Assembly: GCA_020466095.1 (NCBI GenBank)
Contig: CM035808.1
Location: forward strand, 69,325,957-69,389,956
Direction: 5' to 3'
Origin: Chlorops oryzae
Taxonomy: Eukaryota > Arthropoda > Insecta > Diptera > Chloropidae
DNA length: 64,000 bases
Shown here: positions 51,036-62,360 of the stretch, piece by piece
Position numbering within the stretch: the stretch's first letter is position 1
Layout of the letters: every line of letters begins with the position of its first letter
The notes under the pieces: generated by a model
Database searches by the model: none
The model's input: only the letters and a program-made list of their open reading frames with translations
What the model was told of the DNA's origin: nothing
Translations under genes and position numbers: made by a program

Positions 51036-52222
51036 ATGGAAAGATGGTCACTTTATAGTACATATCTTGAAAGCGAAAAAGAAAATTTTAAAAGAATTTA
51101 CAAATTATTGAGTAGAAACCGAAACTTTAAACAAGAAACGCTTATAAAACATCTTACAGAGCTCATAGAAATTACAAACAAAATTAGAGAGTCTTTGGGT
51201 GCTCAGTGTGATAAATTACGCAAGGAGTATAGAGAATTAGCTTTGAAAACGTATTGGGATCTGAGAGATAAATTATTGAGAATTTTGGTCAAGCATAACA
51301 TATGTGAAACTATTTCACATTCTTTAACAGAAGCAATAGTGGTAGACCTAAATCAAATGAGAAGTGGCACAGAAGAGATAGAAACTGAAAGTGAAGCCGA
51401 TCCTACAGGTATCAATCCAAATATTCCAATTCAAAAAATCAATACAGAACTTAAAATGTCTCAGCAGGAGTTTTTACGGTTAGCTGCCTCAGTGGTCAGT
51501 GATTTCGATGGTCGACCTCAAAACTTACAATCTTTTATTGAATCCTTGGAAATTGTGAAAGAAGTTATGGGTCAACATGAACGTACAGCAGTCATTCTGG
51601 TTAAAAGTAAATTGAAAGGTGATTCCTGTAAGATCATATCAAACGAATCCACAATTAGTGAAATCATAGACAAGTTGAAATTAAAATGTAAAGGTGAATC
51701 AACAAAAGCACTGAAATTATTAAACTCACAAAACAGTTAGAAAACTCATACATTTCCGACGGTGTACCGTCAAGTCTTGCATCCACATACTCAACTCAAG
51801 TAGCAGTTGATGCATTTAAGAGTAACGCTTCAAACGCGGAAGTTAAAATGGTCATGAAAACTGGCCAGTTTGAATCCTTGGAATCAGCTATTTCCAAATT
51901 CATGGAGGCCAGCAATGACGCGGTTAACCAACCGAGCAATATAATGTTTTATAGGAACCAACAACGACAAAGTTATAACCAAAACTATGGCTATAACTAT
52001 AACAGGCGTGGTCATGGTGGCCGCGGACGAGGAAACTTTCGTGGACGCGGAAACTTTCGCGGACGTGGACGAAATTATGGCTATAACAATAACAACAACT
52101 TTAACACACAAAACCACCAGAACAGACAGAACACTTACACTCAGGGACAAAATAATAGAAATGTACGAACCCTGAACAGTGAACAGCAATCGGAAAACCA
52201 AACAGCTCCACCACAGAATTAA
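51036..52222 (+). pseudogene. gag: Gag of the mdg1-like element (one frameshift)
   Basis: The first frame runs 51,036-51,740 with a coiled-coil-like N-terminus (LTELIEITNKIRESLGAQCD) and the capsid domain (VVSDFDGRPQNLQSFIESLE, RTAVILVKSKLKGDS). A frame change near 51,725 then gives LENSYISDGVPSSLASTYST and the second frame to 52,222. The C-terminus is an RGG-type basic domain (RGHGGRGRGNFRGRGNFRG) followed by an Asn/Gln-rich tail, replacing zinc knuckles. Apart from the single shift it is open. Confidence 0.85.
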
Positions 52223-55200
52223 ATAGTACAACAACAAAACATCTTTACTCCTTTAATTTACATCTTAATAGCTTCATTTCAACTAGGACACTAATTAGTG
52301 ACACACTTAATACATTTTTAATCGATACAGGAGCAGATATATCAATATTTAAAATAAATCATACAAAAAATCAGGTACAAATAGACACTTCAAATATAAC
52401 TTCAATAAACGGCGTAGGGCAAGGAACAGTAAGCACACTTGGAACTATTGAAACAGACCTTCTCTGCGAAGATTTATTAATTAAACATACATTTCATATT
52501 GTTGACAGCGATTTCCCCATACCATGCACAGGAATCTTGGGGCTGGCCTTCTTAAAAAAATACAATTGCATAATTGATTACCAAAAAACACAAGACTGGC
52601 TTATTCTGAGACCACATGATTATCATGAAGACATAGCTATTCCTATTCAAAATTCAACAAGCATTTATTCAATATCTGTCCCGGCTAGATCTGAAGTCAT
52701 TCGTTAATAAAAATTGAAAACAATTACCCCAACGTACTAATACCAAAACAGCAAATTCAGGAAGGAATTTTTATTGCTAATACAATTACTAGCCAAAACC
52801 AAGCATTTATAAGAATTGCCAACACAACAGATGAAAATACAACAATTCAAAATTAAAAAATCAAGACTGAAAATCTAGATGACTATGAAATTGTTCAACC
52901 TACAATAAAAGTTCAAAATTCAGCCAAAATCTTAGAAAAGCTACGAAAAAATTTTCCACCATTTGCATCTAAACAGCTAGACGAATTATGTACAAAATAC
53001 ATTGACATTTTTGCTTTAGAGTCAGATCAGGTTTCAACAAATAATTTCTACAAACAGGAATTGCGTTTGAAGGATGAAGAACCAGTGTATATCAAAAACT
53101 ACCGTATCCCTCACGCACACAAAGAAGAAATCACCCGACAAATAAATAAACTAATAAAAGATGATATCATTGAACCATCAATGTCGGAATACAATAGTCC
53201 AATCTTATTAGTACCTAAAAAGTCAATTCCAGGTAACGAATCCAAACGATATAGACTAGTGGTAGGCTATAGGCAAATAAATAAAAAACTCACAGCCGAC
53301 AAATTCCCTTTACCACGAATAGACGACATTTTAGATCAGTTGGGTAGAGCAAAGTATTTTTCCTGTTTGGATTTAACCTCTGGATTCCACCAAATTGAAT
53401 TGAAAGAAACATCAAGAAATATTACATCCTTTTCAACCGACACTGGATCATACAGATTCACACGATTGCCATATGGTCTCAAGATTGCTCCAAATTCATT
53501 CCAGCGAATGATGACCCTTGCATTTTCCGGACTATCACCTGCTGGGATGCCCAGAAAAACACATGCTTAGAAATCTGAATGACGTGTTTTCCACGTGTCG
53601 AAAATATAACTTAAAATCAGGGATCGGCAGAAAAAAAATTTTAAATTTTGATTTTCAGATTATAGTACAATCAGAGATTTTCATTTTATGATTATGGATT
53701 AATGAAAATTCAAAAATTTCAAATTTAACATTTTCGATTTGTATGATATTGTTAAATTCAAATTCTGAAAATATGAGTTGACATATAGGCAATAATAATA
53801 AAATTTAAAATTTGGACTACTAAAAAAACCCTAAATTTAAATGTGAGAGTTATTGAATATTTGACAATCAAAAATTTTTATTTCGAAATTCTGGAATATT
53901 CAGGCACTCAAAAATCAGATCTTTGAAATTTTGGATTATTTGAAAAATCAGCAATCATTTTTTAAAATTTTTTTATTGTTTTAATAATCAAGAATTTCAG
54001 ATCAAAAATTCGTGGATTAAATTTATAAATATAGCATTTCTGGTTTCAAATTAACATGCTTATGACAAATAAGAAAATAAAATGCGACCAAGTCAACCAA
54101 TAATTATTTTGAAAACAGGCAAATTTGAATTGATAGTTATGTTGCTATTAACCCTTTCATGCCCACTGTTGCCTAGATGCAGAAATAAGTTCAAGAAGAA
54201 TTAAAAGTCAATCGTTATTAATTCTGCCGTTTATTAAACATTGCAAGTGCAGGAGTGCACCTAGATAAAGACAGACTAATACTCGTAGTAGACTTTGATT
54301 ATTAATGTAATTTGCTTTATTTCCTATTAACTTTTTTAATCTGAAATTCTTGATTATTAAAACAATAAAAAATTTTTAAAAAATGATTGCTGATTTTTCA
54401 AATAATCCAAAATTTCAAAGTTCTGATTTTTGAGTGCCTGAATATTCCAGAATTTCGAAATAAAAATTTTTGATTGTCGAATATTCAATAACTCTCACAT
54501 TTAAATTTTGGGTTTTTTTAGTAGTCCAAATTTTAAATTGTATTATTATTGACTATATGTCAACTCATATTTTCAGAATTTGAATTTAACAATATCATAC
54601 AAATCGAAAATGTTAAATTTGAAATTTTTGAATTTTCATTAATCCATAATTATATGTAAAAAGAAATGGAAATATTCATATATTCGGCAATAATTCATAA
54701 AAATAATGCTGAAAATAGGATTATTGCCGATCCCTGCTTAAAATTACATCCTGAAAAATGTCTTTTCTTTAAAACCCAAGTCACATATTTAGGCCACACA
54801 TGTACAGACAAAGGCATCTTGCCTGATGAGAGTAAATTCAATGTTGTAAAAAACTACCCAATCCCAACAAAGGCCGACGATGTCAAAAGATTCGTCGGTT
54901 TTTGCAACTACTATCGAAGATTTATAACTAATTTTGCCACATATTCAAGAATACTCACTAGACTTTGCAGAAAAAACATACCCTTCATTTGGTCCGAACA
55001 ATGCCAAAAATCATTCCAGTATTTAAAAGACTCTTTAATTAGTCCCAAAATTCTACAATATCCAGACTTCAACAAACCTTTTTATATTACTACAGACGCT
55101 AGCGGATTTGCCTGCGGAGCAGTGTTAAGCCAACAATATGAAGACAAGCAATTACCTGTTGCGTACGCATCGCGCTCCTTCACAAAAGGAGAATGCAACA

Positions 55201-56999
55201 AAGCCACTATAGAAAAAGAACTTGCTGCCATTCATTGGGCAATAAAATATTTTAGACCCTACGTCTACGGAAAACAATTTATTGTCAAGACCGACCACCG
55301 ACCACTAACTTACTTATTCTCAATGAAAAACCCATCTTCTAAACGAACCCGTATCAGACTGGATTTAGAGGAGTACGATTTTGTGGTGGAGTACATAGCA
55401 GGAAAAGAAAATTCCATTGCAGATGCACTTTCACGTATCGATATTGACGATCTTAAAAAATTAACAACTGAAACTACCTCTAACATTTTTATTACAACAA
55501 GATCTATGAACAAAAACGAAATCTATAACACTGAGAACAACAAATCAAGAAAACAGCCCAAAATTAAAATATATGAAGCGCTATATAAATCAGAAGTAAA
55601 ACGACATGTCCAGCTCATCTTTCTTCCTCCAAAAATAATATTAAAAAAAGGAAAAAGGATTTGTAGCATAATTAAATGCGATGACCTGATTGTTAACGGA
55701 AAAATTTACTTAGGACAATTATTTTCTAGGCTAAATGAAGAAACCGACAGTTTAGGCATCGATAAAATGCAAATATCATTAAACGATACAATGTTTGAAT
55801 ATACTCATCTAGATGATTTCAAAGAAAAGGGCAACAAAATTTTAAAGCAACTGATCATTGCATTAACACCAAAAGTCACTCAGGTTACTGATAAAGAAAG
55901 AATTAACAAAATACTTCACAAATTCCATGACGATCCCGTTCAAGGTGGCCACCCGGGCGTAAATCGCATGACAAATAAAATAAAACAAGAATACATATGG
56001 AAAAACATGACAAAAGATATTCGACAATACGTAAAGAAATGCATACAGTGTAATAAAAACAAAACAACAACGCATATAAAAGAACCGATGACAATCACTG
56101 AAACGCCGGTTTCGGCTTTCGACATCGTCCAAATCGACACTGTTGGACCGTTGCCGAGATCCGAGGCTGGAAATGAATATGCAATTACAATTGTGTGTAA
56201 TTTGACGAAATACTTGATCGCGGTGCCAGTTCGCAGCAAACATGCGAAAGTAGTAGCAAAAGCTCTTGTTGACAGTGTGATACTTGTTTATGGTCTCATT
56301 AAAACGATAATGACAGATATGGGCACTGAATACAAAAATAACGTATTTGAGGAACTATGTAAGCTTTTGAAGATCGACCACCGAACATCGACACCCTACC
56401 ATCATCAGACATTGGGATCGGTGGAACGCGTTCACAGAACTTTCAATGAGTACCTTAGATCTTACATTTCGGTGAATAAATCCGATTGGGACGAGTGGTT
56501 GAAATATTTTTCATATTGTTACAACACCACCCCCTCAACTGTTCATGGCTACTGCCCATTTGAACTAGTCTTTGGTAAAAAACCACCAAAATACGATTTT
56601 GTTGAGCAAAATAATGTTTCACCTGTTTATAATATTGAAGCATACGAAAAAGAAGTAAAGTTTAGGCTTCAAATGGCACAGGAACGAGCAAGTAGAATGC
56701 TCCTTAAGAGCAAAATTGAACAGAAAAATTTATATGATAAAAATAAAAATAGTATTGAAATTAAAATAGGAGACTTAGTGTTAGTTAAGGATGAAACTAG
56801 GCATAAATTAGATAGTACTTACAAGGGCCCGTATGTAGTGGAAAAGATCGATCGTAGAAATAACTTTCATCTTAAGAATGATAACAAAAAATTAATTGTT
56901 CACAAAAACAGTTTTAAATTAATATATTTTCATACACATAAAGAAGAAAGAAAAAAAAAAAAAAAAAAAATCAAAACAAAAAAACAAATATATATATAA
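52223..56999 (+). pseudogene. pol: Pol of the mdg1-like element, split by a hAT MITE and lacking the RT active site
   Basis: The protease frame (no ATG) runs to a TAA at 52,705 and contains FLIDTGADISIF. RT starts about 52,860, and the main frame 53,061-53,570 includes YRLVVGYRQINKKLTADKFP and RFTRLPYGLKIAPNSFQRMM. Between FSGLSPAG and CPEKHMLRNL about a dozen codons are gone, including the Y-x-D-D box. The MITE interrupts at 53,610. After it, LHPEKCLFFKTQVTYLGHTC continues in one frame through RNase H (ITTDASGFACG), the integrase finger (HDDPVQGGHPGVNRM ... CIQCNKNK), the triad (VQIDTVGPLP, MTDMGTEYKN, HHQTLGSVERVHR) and a GPY/F-like YKGPYVVEKID, ending in a Lys-rich tail. Confidence 0.9.
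53618..54736. mobile_element. Palindromic hAT MITE, 1,119 bp
   Basis: Terminal repeats CAGGGATCGGCA / TGCCGATCCCTG, flanked by the 8-bp duplication CTTAAAAT (53,610-53,617; 54,737-54,744), diagnostic for hAT. The two halves (about 53,630-54,020 and 54,330-54,720) are long imperfect inverted repeats around a centre of about 300 bp that contains a piggyBac-like end (TTAACCCTTTCATGCCCACT at 54,150). No transposase. Confidence 0.9.
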
Positions 57000-57138
57000 T
57001 TACATATATTCATATTGTATAGTATTAATAAGATACTGTAAAATTGAATCAATTCGCACTCACTAAAGCACTAAAATTTTTATTCATCAAAAAGAATGAT
57101 CTATCCCGTGTAAGATCATTCTTCCAAAAGAGGGAAGG

Positions 57139-57677
57139 TGTAGCGTGAGCAGACGAACGCACAAACACTTTATATCGCGCACAAGCGAGCACGCAACAAA
57201 AGTTATAAAAATTAGCGATAAGCACTTTGCTGACGGCCCAATATTTTCAAGTTCAAGGGCATACAAGCATTCATCGACTCTTGGTCGAATGATTACATAA
57301 ACATTGCTTTCGACCGCTTATCCGATCACTGCGCGTGGTAAACAATTGATCCACGTTTAAGCTTCGGTTGTTTGGACAAATGCGTTATTGCCGAATTGGC
57401 AAGAATGCTACTGCATACGTTTGGTTGATAAGCATTGCGTAGCTCAGCCGTGCTTATGCTTGTGTTGTTTAATTTGAGACGCTGTTGCTATGCTTTCCCC
57501 GATTTCCGAATTTTAGCTGATATCGATTTTGTTTGTTTTAATTGAAATTGCAAATGTTATCAATATTGTAAGTTAGCTGTGTAAGCAATTTGTAAGTATA
57601 AAAGTAAGAAATATTCAATAAAGAAATCAATCTGATTCTAACACTCAAATCCATGCCACGAACTCATTTGGACTACA
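57139..57677 (+). repeat. 3' LTR of the mdg1-like element
   Basis: 539 bp, preceded by the polypurine tract at 57,126-57,138. It has ACTTTATATCG where both other copies have ACTTCATATCG. Followed by ATAT and the resuming LINE. Confidence 0.92.
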
Positions 57678-57681
57678 ATAT

Positions 57682-58328
57682 AAAGGAACTGTTGTAAAAG
57701 GTAATAAAATATATTTACTCTCGGACAGCAAGGCAGCACTTCTTGCCTTAAACTCGTTCGGGATTACCTGCAAACTAGTTTGCGAGTCTCTGTTGCTCCT
57801 GAAGGCACTTGTATCACGCATTACAATCCATCTTATTTGGATCCCAGGCCATCGTGGGCCAGGAAAGGACCTGGATCAATATTTATTGAACCAAGGCCGT
57901 TCTGTGTTCCATCCTGAAGTTACTTCAAACTCAGAATTTGTAAATGGCTGGAAAGAGCTGCTCAGATTGAACGGCAATGCATTGCAGGCCACAACCAAGC
58001 AAAAGAATTCATGGCAACAATATCAAAAACCCGGACCCAGGAGCTCTTAATGATGAACAGGAACGGAATGCGGCTTGTCACAGGCTTTTTGACTGGACAT
58101 TGTAAAGCTAACAAACATCTTTAAGCTCTCAGAATGACAAGGGATGATAGGTGTAGATTCTGTCACGAAGAAGAGGAAACGGTGGAGCACATCCTGTGCC
58201 ACTGTGATAGTCTTGGAAGACTCAAACTTCGCTATTTATACAATACTTATCCATCTACAGCAGAGATAGGAAATACTCCTCCAAGGGACATCGTAGCATT
58301 CCTAAATGCTGCTTGCCTAGGAAATTAA
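57682..58328 (+). pseudogene. LOA-clade LINE ORF2, part 3 (RNase H end and C-terminus)
   Basis: RNase H continues with IYLLSDSKAALLALNSFGIT and ends with IHLIWIPGHRG. After a frame break the C-terminal finger reads CRFCHEEEETVEHILCHCDS, the CX2C...HX4-5C motif at the end of LOA/I-type LINE ORF2. The stop is at 58,326. Confidence 0.82.
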
Positions 58329-58800
58329 ACGGGTTTTTGTCACAATAATCCCTTGTGGATGCAGTGACATGGTGACTTAGATACCAGACCCCTCGCCAAT
58401 GTAATCTACTCTAATATATTGCAGGTTTCTCACGTTTGTGTGTTAGCCTATTGATGCTGCTTATTAGATCAGAAGAGTATGCAGCTTATTAATTGAAAGA
58501 GGACGCGGTGGGTTACAAATTCCAATAAGAAGATTTTCATTGGATTGAATGGAAATAGAAAGGTCACATTGTGATTCAAAAAGTCCTACAAATAGTTTTT
58601 GTCAACTGCAAGAAAATAATGTTTATTGGATTGCGTGCTTATTGGATAAGTGTGGAAAAAGATGATTAAAAATTCGATATAAAAAGTAAAAAATTTTAAG
58701 TTCAAATTCAGAAAACTTTAAACACTCAAAAAGTTTACTTTAAGATAGCAGCAAAAGCTTCGACAAAAAAATTTTAAAAAAAATTACAGGAAGGAAGAAC
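58329..58800 (+). other. LOA-type LINE 3' UTR and unassigned flank
   Basis: The 3' UTR probably ends near 58,470-58,500; no poly(A) or simple-repeat tail marks it clearly. Beyond it is A/T-rich sequence without recognised features. Confidence 0.4.
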
Positions 58801-58829
58801 ATGACAACGCTGAAGGCTTAGGTAGCGGC

Positions 58830-59200
58830 AACAACTTCATCGTACTCGTCCTAAGCCCAAATTACAGCAACGAAGGACTTTGGTGCAAGCCGATTTAACC
58901 AAATCGGAAAGATGAAAAAAACAAGGCATTTACTTCAGATTTCGTTTAGAATCGTTTTCCGAATTGAATCGATGAATAGGATGAATACCAAATATGGACA
59001 AAAAGTTGGAGTGGAGCTGGCGGAAAATATTTTAATATTAGCACCGGGACACAATTAAGAGTTAATAGACGAAGATCTTGCTAGGATAAACGAAGTTGCA
59101 CATATTCTTTGGAAAACTGAAAAACCATCCAACCAACCGATTCTCACAATGAATAAGGAATATTTAATAAAAATGATGTTTTGCTTTTTAATGGTAGTAA
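58830..59200 (+). pseudogene. Protein-like fragment with TKYGQKVGVEL motif, family uncertain
   Basis: The frame reads ITATKDFGASRFNQIGKMKK, then FRIESMNRMNTKYGQKVGVE, LAENILILAPGHN, a stop, and ELIDEDLARINEVAHILW. Composition and length are protein-like. From memory, small insect proteins linked to mobile DNA carry a similar T-K-Y-G-x-K-V-V-V-E-L block with a L-P/A-x-R follow-up; I cannot confirm this here. At least two in-frame stops. Confidence 0.3.
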
Positions 59201-59743
59201 ATAGTTTTATTAAAATATTTTTATAATTTTAACATATTCAAAGATATACAAAATTAAATCCTGATTCTGGAATTAATTTGTGTTATGTATTGCAAATCGA
59301 AAGGAAAAAAAAGTATTTCCTTTTTATGACAATGATAATATTCACAATCCCCATTCTCGTCTTCATCTAAACAAAGTCTCTGCTATTGAATATTTTTTCA
59401 AATGTAAGATGGTTGTAATAATGGTCTCCCAATGAAACTAGCTCTCGATTTTCCAGCAAGAGCCAAATGGGTTCTCCCCTCTGTTGGATACACATGATGA
59501 TCCTTTGTGACCAAATGTTTTCTACTTTTATACCCGATTTTAATCTCAAAAGAAAAAAATTATATATTTTTTATTTGGGTTTTATATGTTTTTTTTTTTT
59601 AAAGGTTTTACAGAATAACAAAAATTAAAGAGACTTATGATTATCATCAATATAATTTCTTAAAGCAATAGGATTTCTTTGAGCACATACATATTTTTTT
59701 TTTACTAATACACTCTTAACAATGATAATTACAGTCTTTTACC
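59201..59743. other. Unassigned A/T-rich sequence
   Basis: No gene recognised. A 60-codon minus-strand frame (59,367-59,549) has no motif. Ends with CTTTTACC (59,736-59,743), the left target duplication of the hAT MITE. Confidence 0.4.
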
Positions 59744-60888
59744 CATAGCTGTGAAATTGCGATTACGATAAGTAATCAATTAAATTACATTTTAAGAGGA
59801 ATTATAATGATTAAATAATCCTTATATGAGATTTTTCTGGTAAGTAATTGATTACGAATACAAATAATCAAATTGTATTCAGGATTACTTGCGATTACGA
59901 AAAATAATCAAAAGTAATCAAAACAGTAATCTGACTACTTTTGAAGATTATTTTTGATTATTTTTGATTATTTTTAGGGTTTTTTTCAGTTCAACTAGGA
60001 ATTTTCAGAAATTTGATTCAAACACAAATACAAATATATATAATACAAATATTTTACTATGGAAAAGAACGAAAACACACAATGCATGATTAAACAAAGA
60101 AACTGCTATTCGCCTTGATTTACTATGTCGGCAAAAGAAAATAGTCTCTCAACTGGCCCCTGGCAGCTGGAATCCAAACATATTTTTTCATTATTCATTT
60201 ACCGGTCACCTTATTATTTAATTATGTAGGTATAAGGAACTCTTGCAACCTTGTATCAATTTTTCCATGACTTCACGTGAGAAGAGCTTTCTTTATTAAT
60301 GTAGAAATATGTAATAATCAGTAAAATAAAGTACAGAGTACGGCTACGAACTAAAAACGTTCTATTATTCAAAGGTAAGGATCGTCCAATCCTTCAATCC
60401 AGCGAAAAAGGATTGTTACTGTTCAATTTATTCAAGAACAAGAAAGAAAAATGAAATTAGTTTTAATGAAGGCAAATAGGAGTTTGGAGTAAAATGGCTT
60501 CTTTGTTTTATCATGCATTGTGTGTTTTCGTTCTTTTTCATAATAAAATATTTGTATTATATAAACTTTGTATTTGTTTTTGAATCAAATTTCTGAAAAT
60601 TTCTAGTTGAACAGACAAAAACCCTGAAAATAATCAAAAATAATCAAAAATAATCTTCAAAAGTAGTCGGATTACTTTTTTTGATTATTTTTGATAATTT
60701 CTGATTATTTTTGATTATTTTTCGTAATCGCAAGTAATCCTGATTCCAATTTGATTATTTGTATTCGTTATTCTTGGATTATTGGGCCAAACAGAAAAGA
60801 ATTGTACTTAATCAATTACTTCAACTTTTGAATAAAAGTTATCAAATTACTAATGACTACGATTAGTAATCATTACTTCACAGCTATG
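59744..60888. mobile_element. Palindromic hAT-type MITE, 1,145 bp
   Basis: Ends CATAGCTGTGAA / TTCACAGCTATG, flanked by the 8-bp duplication CTTTTACC (59,736-59,743; 60,889-60,896). Halves are inverted repeats (about 59,744-60,120 and 60,510-60,888) dense in GATTA/TAATC words (TAATCAAAAATAATC repeats), around a centre of about 390 bp. Non-coding. The family is different from the MITE at 53.6 kb. Confidence 0.85.
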
Positions 60889-61291
60889 CTTTTACCATAT
60901 CTGTTATGTACAATTGTTGTATATCTTTTAATGAATAAGTGTTATCAATTTTTTTTATACCAGATACAGGACAATCTTTAAGCAATTCTTTCGCCCGTAA
61001 TGCCTTTTCTTCGCCTTTAACATATACCTGATATCCTTGGAGAAGAAACTTTAAGTATCTTTTTAAACCACTCAATGTGAAGATACCAAAGTCCCAATCT
61101 AGCATATGATAATTGCTTTTCAACCAGACATGTTTCTTTTCACTAAAGAAAAAAGCCAGTACCTTGAAAATGATTTGGTTGTTAATGATTTTTAATCCCT
61201 GGCAATCAAAGACAACAACCGAGCCAACACTGAACGTTACCATAACGTTTTGTAAAGGTTGCAGTAACATTATTTTATTTTGTTTAGGCAA
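60889..61291 (-). pseudogene. Exonuclease/RNase H-fold-like hypothetical protein fragment
   Basis: Open from 61,291 (MPKQNKIMLLQPLQNVMVTF) into the MITE edge. Motifs are SVVVFDCQGLKIINNQIIFK, VLAFFFSEKKH, YHMLDWDFGIFTLSG and YQVYVKGEEKALRAKELLKD. The order V-x-D-C/V-(E/Q)-G ... Y-H-x-L-D-W ... Y-V-K-G-x-E-K resembles, from memory, hypothetical proteins common in arthropod mobile DNA that look like DEDD-type nucleases; the usual second acidic residue is Gln here. If the MITE and one CTTTTACC are removed, the frame ends six codons later. Assignment is tentative. Confidence 0.4.
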
Positions 61292-61334
61292 CGTGGTGGG
61301 AATGTTTTCACATAAAAATTATTGCAACGAATGA

Positions 61335-62360
61335 ATTAACTGCAGCTTTATAACCTGCTTGATGTTTAAAGTAGATACATATACATTCTAACCCTACGAC
61401 AAATTCGAACTGGAATATGTCCTTTATTTACATATCGATCCATAACCGCCAAATTGATCTAAGTGACTTTTTTTTTAAATTGACCTCTTCAGGAAAATAT
61501 CGACATTTTTCGGGAAATCATCGTATGATAAATTTTTAACTAAATTTACTTTTTGATGCAAACTTGTTCTAAAGCCTTTAATTCATCGCTTGGCAAAATA
61601 TTAAAACCTCGAGAACCGTGTTTACGGAGACAATGTGGAATTAATGAAAAATTTATTGTTATTTATTCTCCTTTTTTAAATATTTTTTGTTTACTATATT
61701 TTTTCATTTTCAAGTAAAAACAATTTGGAGTGAACAATTCTTTACGCATGTTTCCCAAAATCTGAATAACAATAAACTCAAGTGAGCATTTTGACGAACA
61801 AATTGTGTTTCTTTGTTTAGCCTTCTGGTTAACGCGTTCGCCTGCACGCTGGATGTTGCGACATGTCGTGGGTTCGAAACTCGATCGAAGCAAAGAAAAT
61901 TGAAGACAAATTAGGAAGATAAAAAGTTGAAAAAAATTAAATCAATTAATTTAATAATAGTAATAATAGTTCAAAATAAAAATAAAAAATTTTGAGATAA
62001 ATAAGATAAATAAGAGGGAAAAAAAGCAAAATTTTTTTTTCTTCGTCGTTTTGATAGGCTGATTTCTGTTTCACTGTTACGTTGTTGAGTGGGAAATAAT
62101 AACGATATTGTAACCTTATTGTGACGTTCTTAAAACGTTTTTCCACTTTTAAACTACGTCACTGTAATGTTATATTAACGTAAGATTGTTAAATGGGAAG
62201 TTTGATTATTGTTTATTTATTTATTTTTCAAAATTGAGATGATGAAAACGATACTTTTCATTCAAAGTCAGAAAATGAACTAAACATTGTTTTATGTAAA
62301 GGCTTTACTTTTATATTACATACGCTTAACAATACTACCAGTTTGGTTTATATGAAAAAA
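61335..62360. other. Unassigned A/T-rich sequence
   Basis: No gene recognised apart from the tRNA-like stretch listed separately. Short frames at 61,663-61,893 and 61,946-62,146 lack protein-like motifs. It may be degraded Polinton DNA, given the capsid remnant next to it. Confidence 0.35.
61819..61893 (+). other. tRNA-like (SINE head or tRNA pseudogene)
   Basis: AGCCTTCTGGTTAACGCGTT has the look of a D-arm/A-box, and GTCGTGGGTTCGAAACTCGA of a T-arm/B-box (GGTTCGAAAC); the spacing of about 45 bp is right for a pol III promoter. Acceptor and anticodon stems pair poorly, so it is not a functional tRNA. No tail or target duplication was identified. Confidence 0.4.

Larger units (their letters stand above)
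49656..57677 (+). mobile_element. 412/mdg1-like Ty3/gypsy retrotransposon
   Basis: 8,022 bp including an inserted hAT MITE (about 6.9 kb without it). LTRs of 539 bp (49,656-50,194; 57,139-57,677) begin TGTAGCGTGAGC and end GGACTACA; they differ at two positions that I saw. 4-bp duplication ATAT on both sides. Primer site TGGCGATCCTTGCCAG directly after the LTR, polypurine tract AAAAGAGGGAAGG before the 3' LTR. Lineage is inferred from the RGG-rich Gag without CCHC knuckles, the pre-gag small frames and lack of env. Confidence 0.88.

Noticed and set aside
52223..52260. Gag-Pol of the mdg1-like element as a clean frameshift pair
   Set aside because: gag already has a shift near 51,725 and pol has stops, so the native gag/pol link cannot be judged from this copy.
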